A stretch of DNA of 52,406 nucleotides from Rhodopirellula sp. SM50 (GTDB lineage Bacteria; Planctomycetota; Planctomycetia; Pirellulales; Pirellulaceae): NCBI RefSeq assembly GCF_002289565.1, contig NZ_NTFY01000046.1, positions 1 to 52,406 on the forward strand, in the 5' to 3' direction. Positions within the stretch are counted from its first letter, which is position 1; every line of letters begins with the position of its first letter. Positions 35,679 to 43,189 of the stretch are shown here, piece by piece. Below the pieces are notes generated by a model. The model saw nothing but the letters and a program-made list of their open reading frames with translations, made no database searches and was not told where the DNA came from. The position numbers and the translations under genes are program-made.

Positions 35679-38078
35679 CTATCCCACCGGGGTCTCGTTT
35701 TCGTGCTGGTGCTCGATGAGTTCCGATTGGGTGGTGCGACACAGCTCGAGCAGTTCGTTGGTGTCGCGGAGCAGGTCGAGCCAGGAGATCTCTTGTTCGC
35801 TGGCCCGCTGGCGGATGCGATCAGCGGCTTTCGCGATTGAATCGATGTCACAGCGACGGGCGTACATTCCCAAACGTTCCGCCAGCGTCTGCATCCCCTC
35901 GGTGTCTTGGCTGTCGATGGCTGCGGCGAGGCGTTCGACTTGAAAGCCGATTTGAATGGCGGCTTCGCTATTGATCGTCGCGTCGGGCTCGGGTTTGCTG
36001 GTGACGACGCTGGCGAAGTGCTCCACCAATTCGGGATCGAACTGAGATCCGGCGTAGCGTCGCAATTCCTCGATCGCAACTTGATGCGAGCAACCGTCGC
36101 GGTAGACGCGGTCGGAAACCATCGAGTCATAGCTGTCGCAGATCGACAGGATGCGAGCCCCGATCGGGATCTCCACGCCGACCGGCAGATTTCGGAAGCG
36201 ACCCGAGCCGTCAAAATGTGCTTGTCGAAACTGGACGGTTTCGGTCAGCTCTTGGCACTCGAACGCAGTCTCGATCAGTTCAACGCCGATGCGATCATGC
36301 CAGGCGATCAATTCCATTTCGTCGGGGCTGAGTTTTCCGCGTTTGAGCAGAATCTCATCGGAGACACCGACTTTGCCGATGTCGTGAAGCAGCGCGGCGA
36401 TCTCCAGCACGTATTGGCTGTTCGAGTCCATGTATTGTTTGGAGACGCGGGAACAGAGGTCGGCCACACGACGGCTGTGTTGTGCGGTGGCGGCGTCGCG
36501 GTAGGAGAGCGATGCGATCAGCGCCGTGACCGCCTGGTAAGGGATTTCGGCCCGCTCCCGCGATTCGGGTTCTTCGCCATCCATTTGCGAGAGTTCCGGG
36601 CTGTAGGGAATCACGCAGTTGCGTCCGCCCCGTTTGGCGGCGTACAGGCAAACATCGGCTTGATTGATCAATTCCTGGGGATCGGAGGCGTTGAAGCGTG
36701 TTTCCGACACACCGACGCTGGCGGTCAAGCGAAGTTGAGCGGGTTCCTTGAAGGTGATTTGCTCGATCGACGCTCTGGTTTGTTCGGCAAATTCGAGGGC
36801 GGCCTCAAAATCAATGCCTGGCAACAGGACGCAGAATTCTTCACCACCATAACGGCAAACCAACCCGTGATCGCCATGGTTTTCTCGGAGCACACGAGAC
36901 ACTTCGCGTAACACGTCATCGCCGACACCGTGCCCGTAGGTATCGTTGACGCGTTTGAAGTGGTCGTTGTCGAACATGATGCACGAGAGCGGTTTCTGTT
37001 CCGCGGCGGCCATCGTCCACAGGTGGCCGAACCGTTCGAAGAAGGCGCGACGGTTCAGGCAACCGGTCAGTGCATCGGTGGTCGCCAGGATTTCCAGTTC
37101 TCGGTTTTTCTCTTCGATCTCATCGCGACTTTCACGCAGCATCGTCAGCATCGCTTCGAGCTGTTTGCGATGCTCTTCGATGTGGGTAACGTCCCGGAAG
37201 GTCGCCAATGCCCCGCGTCGAGCGTTTCCGCCACCGATCGGAGCGGCGTTGACCGAGAAAATGCGTTCGGCGCCGTTGTCGACTTTTAGATGCAGGATCT
37301 GTTCGGTGATCGTGGCGGACTCATCGATCGCCGTCATCCAGGGGAATTCGTTCTTGGATTGGTCGTGCTCAAACGTCCAAGGCAACTCGTTGGCACGCGA
37401 TTCCACCAACAGCTCGGTCGGCACATCGACGGTTTCGGCGAACGCGCGGTTGGCCAGCACGATCTTGGCTTTTTCGTCCAACACCAACAGACCTTCGGCG
37501 AGCGTGTCGAGGGCTTGGCGAACGCGTTCGGGCACGACCTGGGTGGTGCTGAATACCCTCATCACTTTGCCCACAAACAGCGTGTAACCGAACATGCCGG
37601 TGATGCAGTAAAACGCCAACAGACGCATCAGAGGGTGTTCGGCAATCGCGCCAAAGGTCGATTGGTCGGGGGCTCGAAAGCAAAACTCGACCTCGCCCCA
37701 TTCGCGTCGGTTCAGAGTGATCGGAACGGTGATCGCGTCGATTCCCCGGCTGTCGCTGGCCACATGACGCCAGAGATCGTCGTGGTGGCCGGCATTGACC
37801 TTCAAGTCCCCGTGCTTGCTGCGAACCCCGATGGAAAGCAGGTCGGCGTCGCGATCGACGAGGGTTTCGGCCGTCGCACGCAGGTCCACCCACTGTTGTT
37901 TTCGAACGTGGGCAGCCGCGTTGACCGCGACGGCTTCGCTGAGTCGCCGCCGTGACGCACTTTCAATCTTCGTCACATCAGGCAATAGCCCGAACCAGTG
38001 ACTAGCCAAAATCAGGCTAGCACCGAGGCAGACCAACGCAATTGCGAGGCGAATCGATTGGAGATAGACCCTACCCAA
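35679..38078 (-). CDS. Membrane GGDEF and HD-domain cyclic-di-GMP protein
   Basis: 799 residues. TM1 lies at about 8-28 and TM2 near 150-172 with a periplasmic segment between, then a PAS-like domain (about 190-310), a coiled coil, a GGDEF domain (about 335-500), an HD-GYP-like domain (about 520-680) and a helical tail (700-799). The cyclase motif RYGGEEF and the MFDNDHFKRVND site are intact, and no RxxD inhibitory site is visible before it. In the HD part ALLHDIGK is intact, but HHExxDGxGYP reads RQAHFDGSGRF, so two metal ligands and the GYP are lost. It is probably a net c-di-GMP producer with a sensory degenerate HD domain. The start is TTG at 38078. Confidence 0.88.
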   Translation of the reverse strand: MGRVYLQSIRLAIALVCLGASLILASHWFGLLPDVTKIESASRRRLSEAVAVNAAAHVRKQQWVDLRATAETLVDRDADLLSIGVRSKHGDLKVNAGHHDDLWRHVASDSRGIDAITVPITLNRREWGEVEFCFRAPDQSTFGAIAEHPLMRLLAFYCITGMFGYTLFVGKVMRVFSTTQVVPERVRQALDTLAEGLLVLDEKAKIVLANRAFAETVDVPTELLVESRANELPWTFEHDQSKNEFPWMTAIDESATITEQILHLKVDNGAERIFSVNAAPIGGGNARRGALATFRDVTHIEEHRKQLEAMLTMLRESRDEIEEKNRELEILATTDALTGCLNRRAFFERFGHLWTMAAAEQKPLSCIMFDNDHFKRVNDTYGHGVGDDVLREVSRVLRENHGDHGLVCRYGGEEFCVLLPGIDFEAALEFAEQTRASIEQITFKEPAQLRLTASVGVSETRFNASDPQELINQADVCLYAAKRGGRNCVIPYSPELSQMDGEEPESRERAEIPYQAVTALIASLSYRDAATAQHSRRVADLCSRVSKQYMDSNSQYVLEIAALLHDIGKVGVSDEILLKRGKLSPDEMELIAWHDRIGVELIETAFECQELTETVQFRQAHFDGSGRFRNLPVGVEIPIGARILSICDSYDSMVSDRVYRDGCSHQVAIEELRRYAGSQFDPELVEHFASVVTSKPEPDATINSEAAIQIGFQVERLAAAIDSQDTEGMQTLAERLGMYARRCDIDSIAKAADRIRQRASEQEISWLDLLRDTNELLELCRTTQSELIEHQHENETPVG

Positions 38079-38520
38079 GGTGCAGCTTTAAGCGGAAATG
38101 AGATGATGTGGTCAGCCTGGGGTGTCGTCACCCCGGTATCGAGCCAAGTTTTGCTTGCGCCTATGGACATGGGGGCGGGGAATCGCCAGCAAGTGATACG
38201 GCACACGAAAAGAAAACGGGATCGCGCCGCGATGAGAGGTTGTACCGATCGTGACGGCCAGCGAGCGTCTGACGCTGCCACGAATGGCGATTGGCGTCTA
38301 CTTCTCAGGGGCGGGGCGAGTGCGTCTTCCTGGCGAGCTCCGATGCTGGCAATTGGCAAACCTTGACGACTGTGACGATTGTCCTCCGCGAGGCTGCCGT
38401 GAATACGCCAATTCGGCGCGGCGGATCGATCCGATTGATCGTTGCGACCGATCCCTCAGGTTGCGTACCCCTGCAAACCGCAGGAAATGCGTTTTCGTGC
38501 AGGACTGACTCGAGAATTTG
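38079..38520. other. 442-bp divergent promoter region
   Basis: Between the c-di-GMP gene and the export operon, the window's only long gap without a recognised repeat family copy. Short inverted sequences occur (ctgcaaaccgcag near 38470) but no clear -35/-10 or operator could be fixed. It must carry the export operon's promoter. Confidence 0.4.
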
Positions 38521-40665
38521 ATGCCACGGATGGGATTCGATCTGCATAAACTCTTCGCGCTTGTCATGGTGTTCACCATGATGATGGCGCGAGGTGTGTA
38601 TGCCGAACACCCCACGGGCAGCCAAGCATTGGGGATTCCGCAGGCCAATTCGTCGGCGACGGCCCCATCCATGCCCGCGGTGGGGAGCTTGCCGAAGCGG
38701 TTGCCCCCCGCTCCGATGCCGCGTCTGCCTGATCCGACGCTTGCCGGGGAAGTGACGCCGATGCAGTGGTGGACCGATCGGGTCACCCAGCAAGTGCTCG
38801 ATCGCGATCGCTGGGTCCGTTTTGACCTTGAAACAATCCTGTTGGATACCCTCGCCCACAGCCCCCGCATCTTGAGCGTTGGGTATGAAGCGAGTTCCAC
38901 GTTCCAGCGGATTGTTCAGCAGGACGCCGAGTTCGACTCGACGATCCTGTTGAGTGGCAACCTCGGGGCGACCAACGACCCCGTGGGGAATACCCTCACG
39001 ACCGGTGGGGCAGACCGGTTACGTGAAAAGTCGCTGAACTTCAGCGGCGGAGTGCGAAAGAAAACGCGGACCGGGACCGAGTTGGAATGGAATCAGGAAA
39101 TCGGGTTCTTGGATAGCAACAGCTCCTTCTTTGTCCCGCGAGACCAGGGGAACGCACGGCTGAGTCTCAGTTTGACCAAGCCGCTGTTGTCACGCGGTGG
39201 GCGTTATTACAACGAGCGTTTGGTCACCCAGGCTCGGATCGAAAGCCGTGTCGCGTGGCAAGACATGCGGGGTGCGGTCGAGCAACGCATCGCCGATGTC
39301 ATCGCCGCCTATTGGAAATTGTACGAGTCACGCGCCCAGCTGACCCAGCAACGTGAATTGCTCGCCCGCAGCCGCAACATTGAACGGTTGTTGGTCAGCC
39401 GCAAAGATTTCGACGCCGCCTTGATCGAGATCACCAAAGCCAAGCAGCGGGTGGCGCGTCGCGCCGACCAGGTCATCGACCTGGAAGCCGATCTAAAGAA
39501 GCAACAGGCACGGTTGGCCGCCCTGGTGGGCAGTGAAGCGATGATCGGAGCGGACAGCGATTTGGAGCTGATTCCGATGGCAGCTCCGGTGATCGACGGA
39601 GTGCGGTGGAATCTGCGTGATGCCGTTGCACAGGCCCTGCAAAACCGCCCTGAGGTTCGCGCCGCGACGTATGACGTCGAACTCTCCGCGCTGGAATTGC
39701 GGGTCGCCCGGGCAGAACTGGAACCACAGCTCAACTGGGTTTTCAATGGCTACCTGTCCCAGCTCAACGGCGCCAGCAAGGTCGCCAGGTCATTCGGCGA
39801 ACAGTTTGACAATGCCCCCGGCATCTCGACGGGTCTGGAGTTCGAGCTTCCCCGGGGACGACGGGCGTTTCGGGCTCAGCACCGTGAAGCCTTGTTGAGG
39901 GCGCGGGAGCGATCGCAGAAGTTGCGAGAAGTGATTCAGCAAACCCAGTTTGACGTCGAAACCGCATTGATCGATCTGGAGCGTTTCGAAAAGCAACTGA
40001 TCAGCAAACGTAACGTGTTGTCGACCGCGGTGACCGAAGAGAACATCTTGACGGTCCAGTGGCGGATCATCGGTGGCGATGATTCTCGCGTCGGCATCAA
40101 GCTGGAAAACTTGCTCGACGCACAGCAACGTCGGACCGATGCGGAAAAGGATCTGGTGAAGGTCGAATCGGCGTACATGATCGCGCTGGTCCAGCTGCAA
40201 CGCGCGATGGGAACGTTGCTGATCAACGAGGGAGTTCGCCCCGTGCAATCGGAATGTTCCGGTGAGATCAACTTCCTGCATAACGACTATCAATCCACGG
40301 TCATTGGCCCGTCTATCGAAGCCGGCGATGAAACTCAGGCGGAGCCGGAAACGCCCCAGTCGAGTCCGCTTGATCTGTCTGGGTCGGACGGATCGCAGCG
40401 TGCCGCATCCAGCCTCAAGCTGACACCAACGCGGATCCCCTTCACAGGGGCTGCCGCGTCGGTGGGCTCGGTGACGGAGAGCCCGAGCCGCGACGATCGC
40501 GATACGGCCGAACAAGCACCGCGGAACGTCGCGGTGCCGCGACGCATCGGTCGACCGACAGCAATTCCCGCGTCCAATCCAGTCCAGCAGCGGCCGCCGC
40601 AACCACAACCAACGCCACGCGCCGACTGGCGGACACCCTCGGCGGGTTGGACGCAATCGCGATGA
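38521..40665 (+). CDS. TolC-family outer membrane efflux protein
   Basis: 714 residues, first gene of the export operon. A signal peptide (about 8-29, ending GVYA-E) precedes an N-terminal extension and two TolC-type helical halves: repeated long coiled-coil helices with ALQNRPEVRAATYDVELSALELRVA and, earlier, RIADVIAAYWKLYESRAQLTQQ, with IALVQLQRAMGT near the end. The last 140 residues are a Pro-, Gln- and Ser-rich hydrophilic tail beyond the family, which would lie in the periplasm. A TTG just before the ATG at 38521 is not needed. The stop overlaps the next gene's ATG as ATGA, so it is translationally coupled to the adaptor. Confidence 0.88.
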   Translation: MPRMGFDLHKLFALVMVFTMMMARGVYAEHPTGSQALGIPQANSSATAPSMPAVGSLPKRLPPAPMPRLPDPTLAGEVTPMQWWTDRVTQQVLDRDRWVRFDLETILLDTLAHSPRILSVGYEASSTFQRIVQQDAEFDSTILLSGNLGATNDPVGNTLTTGGADRLREKSLNFSGGVRKKTRTGTELEWNQEIGFLDSNSSFFVPRDQGNARLSLSLTKPLLSRGGRYYNERLVTQARIESRVAWQDMRGAVEQRIADVIAAYWKLYESRAQLTQQRELLARSRNIERLLVSRKDFDAALIEITKAKQRVARRADQVIDLEADLKKQQARLAALVGSEAMIGADSDLELIPMAAPVIDGVRWNLRDAVAQALQNRPEVRAATYDVELSALELRVARAELEPQLNWVFNGYLSQLNGASKVARSFGEQFDNAPGISTGLEFELPRGRRAFRAQHREALLRARERSQKLREVIQQTQFDVETALIDLERFEKQLISKRNVLSTAVTEENILTVQWRIIGGDDSRVGIKLENLLDAQQRRTDAEKDLVKVESAYMIALVQLQRAMGTLLINEGVRPVQSECSGEINFLHNDYQSTVIGPSIEAGDETQAEPETPQSSPLDLSGSDGSQRAASSLKLTPTRIPFTGAAASVGSVTESPSRDDRDTAEQAPRNVAVPRRIGRPTAIPASNPVQQRPPQPQPTPRADWRTPSAGWTQSR

Positions 40666-41774
40666 CCGCGTCACCCACACCGCGCCCCGGGCGTACGAAT
40701 ACCGTCAACCTTTCAAAGACACCACCGAATCGCATGACCGTCATGAAATTCACTCAAAACCATCCAAGAAGAACGCGATCGAAGCGGCTCCCAATCACTG
40801 CCACGGTTGTGTTCTCGTTGTTGACCGGCGGGCTGGTGATTGTCTCCGCCACCGTGATCGCCCAGGACAACGCAGGTTATTCACAAACCTCGCGTTCCTC
40901 CCAAGGCTTTCGCGGCGGCTCGGTCACGATCGACTACGAAGGTTTCACCATCCCCAAGTTTGACATTCTTGTCGCCGCGACTGAGATCGGACGTCTGGAT
41001 GAGGTGAACGTCAAAATCGGCGATCATGTTTCAAAAGGGCAAATCGTTGCCAAATTGGAAGACGGATTGCAAGTCGAAGCGGTGGCGACAGCACGCTGGC
41101 GGGCACAAATGCACGGTGAAACCGACGCCGCCAAGGCGGAAACCGCGCTGATGAAGCTGCGTTTGGAGCAACTGCAATCGTTGGCCGATCAAAACATTGC
41201 CCGTCCCGACGAATTGAAGCGAGCCTATGCAGACTGGGAGATCGCGAAATCGCGAGAATTGAACGCGGTGGAACAAGACCAGCTTCGAAAACTGGAACTG
41301 TCACGCTACGAACTGCAATTAAGGCGGCGCAAGGTGCTCGCGCCGATGGATGGGGTGGTCGCCGAACTGTTCCATGCCCCCGGCGAATACATCACGCCGG
41401 CAGATCCGGCTGTGATTCGATTGGTGGTGCTCGATCAGATCTATGGGGTGTTCAACGTCCCCGTCGAAGAAATCGGCATGATTCAACAGGGCGACCAAGT
41501 TCAGGTGTTCATGGTCAGTGCGTCCAAAAGCGTGCGCGGGGAAGTCGCATCGCTTGCCCCCGACATTGACGGGGAAAGTGGCACAATCATGGTCAAGGTC
41601 TTGTTGGACAACGAGAACGGTGAGCTTCGAGCCGGGGACCGATGCCGGATGAGACCTGCACGGAACCAGACGGCGAAACAGGAACGGATCCAATTGCCGT
41701 TGACTCGGCGTATCGGTGCCAACGTTCCCTCCGACGTTCCCGCCAGCCAAAGTGGGGTGCAGCGTATCCGATGA
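40662..41774 (+). CDS. HlyD/RND-type periplasmic adaptor
   Basis: 370 residues. A membrane anchor or uncleaved leader (about 48-68) is followed by a split biotinyl-lipoyl (barrel-sandwich) domain: IGRLDEVNVKIGDHVSKGQIVAKLED and, after the hairpin, RRRKVLAPMDGVVAELFHAPGEYI. Between them lies a helical hairpin (KAETALMKLRLEQLQSLADQ) and after them a beta-barrel (VFNVPVEEIGMIQQGDQVQVFM). This is the membrane-fusion-protein architecture that bridges an inner membrane component with TolC. The start shares ATGA with the tolC-like stop; an ATG at 40734 is the alternative. The stop again shares ATGA with the next gene. Confidence 0.88.
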   Translation: MTASPTPRPGRTNTVNLSKTPPNRMTVMKFTQNHPRRTRSKRLPITATVVFSLLTGGLVIVSATVIAQDNAGYSQTSRSSQGFRGGSVTIDYEGFTIPKFDILVAATEIGRLDEVNVKIGDHVSKGQIVAKLEDGLQVEAVATARWRAQMHGETDAAKAETALMKLRLEQLQSLADQNIARPDELKRAYADWEIAKSRELNAVEQDQLRKLELSRYELQLRRRKVLAPMDGVVAELFHAPGEYITPADPAVIRLVVLDQIYGVFNVPVEEIGMIQQGDQVQVFMVSASKSVRGEVASLAPDIDGESGTIMVKVLLDNENGELRAGDRCRMRPARNQTAKQERIQLPLTRRIGANVPSDVPASQSGVQRIR

Positions 41775-43180
41775 GCACCAAGCCTCCTTTGCTCAACGAT
41801 GGGTCGACAAAGACGACCCCCAGCGGACCTGCGTCAGCATCGCCGGATAGCGATGCTGCGCGTCGGGACGCGACGCGAGCAGAGTCTGCTTCGTCAGGGG
41901 ATTGGGCCAAGACGGTGACGTTGATCGAAGTGGTCGCGGAGGCCAACGATCAATCCGAGGCGGTGGTGGCATTGGTGCAATGCATCGCCAAGCAATTTCC
42001 CGCCAGCAGCGTGCGCTGTGGCATCGGTTCGACCCGACTGCGCCGGTTCTATGATTCCCGCCTGGGTTGGCTGGGGCCCGCAAGTGAACTTTATCAAAAC
42101 GCGGCCGAAAGCTGGGGTAAAGAAGCGTCGCCGGTTCCAACCCGACCCTCCGTTCCAGCGGAACTCGCTGCCAAGACACCGCAAAAAGACAGCGACGCGA
42201 TTCGCTTGAACCTGGATGACGAAGTCGGGTTGGGGCGTTGCGTGTTGTGGATCGAAGGTGGGCCGGTGCCGGCCGCCGACCGCACTTGGTTGCGACGTGC
42301 GTTGCCGGCGTTGCGGGCAATCATTTGGACTCGCAGCGGCGGCGTGGCGGCACAACTGTCGCGATGGCTAGCCCAAAGCGGTTTGAGTACACGGATTTGT
42401 TTGGGGTTGGCCGGCTTGGCCGTCCTTCTGCTCGCGATTTGGCCGGTTTCTTATCGCGTTCGTTGCACCACACTTGTCCGCCCCAAACATTCGCGAGTTG
42501 TATCGGCTCCGTTTGACGCGACGTTGTTGTCGACCCACGTGCAACCCGGCGACGCTGTCCAGCGAGGTGATGTGTTGATCTCACTCGATGGTCGTCCGCT
42601 CCGCTTGGAACTGGAGACCGTGGAAGCTCAGATCGGTCAGGTGCTAAAGGAACGTGACGTTGCGATGGTCGGCGGTCGGGTCGCCGAATCCCAACAGGCC
42701 AAGTTAAAGATCCGAGAACTCAACCGACAACGTGACCTGCTGCTGAGTCGATTGGATCGTCTCAACGTGATCAGCCCGATCGATGGTGTGATCGTCTTGG
42801 GTGATCTGAACCGGTCCATCGGTGCTCCATTGGAAACGGGGCAAGCTGTTTTGGAGATCGCACCGCTCAATGAAATGTTGATCGAATTGGAGATCCCGGA
42901 GTATGAGATCAGCTACGTCGACAAGGGGACGTTGGCACGCGTCCGGTTGACAGCCGCCGAAGGCGATCAGATTGAACAACCGATCGACGCGGTCTACCCC
43001 AGCGCCGAGCTGCGCGATGATCAAAATGTGTTCGTCGCGCACATCAATGTCGACAACCGCGCCGGCACGCTGCGTCCGGGAATGCGCGGCGATGCGATCG
43101 CGTACGGTCCGGTACGCCCCTGGCTGTGGTCGATGGTCCGTTCGGGCTGGGAGAAGACCTTGTGGTGGATCGGGTACTGA
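41771..43180 (+). CDS. GAF-like plus HlyD-type membrane adaptor
   Basis: 469 residues. The N-terminal 210 residues are predicted cytoplasmic: a low-complexity Ser/Thr/Ala stretch, then a fold with the pattern of GAF-type sensor domains (TVTLIEVVAEANDQSEAVVALV, then WIEGGPVPAADRTWLRRALPAL). One transmembrane helix follows at about 215-237, then the two halves of a HlyD barrel-sandwich domain (VSAPFDATLLSTHVQPGDAVQRGDVLISLDG and LNVISPIDGVIVLGDLN) around a short coiled coil, and a terminal beta-barrel. An adaptor with a cytoplasmic sensor-like domain is unusual and may gate export in response to a ligand. The start overlaps the previous stop as ATGA. Confidence 0.85.
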   Translation: MSTKPPLLNDGSTKTTPSGPASASPDSDAARRDATRAESASSGDWAKTVTLIEVVAEANDQSEAVVALVQCIAKQFPASSVRCGIGSTRLRRFYDSRLGWLGPASELYQNAAESWGKEASPVPTRPSVPAELAAKTPQKDSDAIRLNLDDEVGLGRCVLWIEGGPVPAADRTWLRRALPALRAIIWTRSGGVAAQLSRWLAQSGLSTRICLGLAGLAVLLLAIWPVSYRVRCTTLVRPKHSRVVSAPFDATLLSTHVQPGDAVQRGDVLISLDGRPLRLELETVEAQIGQVLKERDVAMVGGRVAESQQAKLKIRELNRQRDLLLSRLDRLNVISPIDGVIVLGDLNRSIGAPLETGQAVLEIAPLNEMLIELEIPEYEISYVDKGTLARVRLTAAEGDQIEQPIDAVYPSAELRDDQNVFVAHINVDNRAGTLRPGMRGDAIAYGPVRPWLWSMVRSGWEKTLWWIGY

Positions 43181-43189
43181 GACATTTCT

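Noticed and set aside
35907..36911. 334-codon plus-strand frame
   Set aside because: Antisense to the GGDEF/HD-domain gene; no independent motifs.
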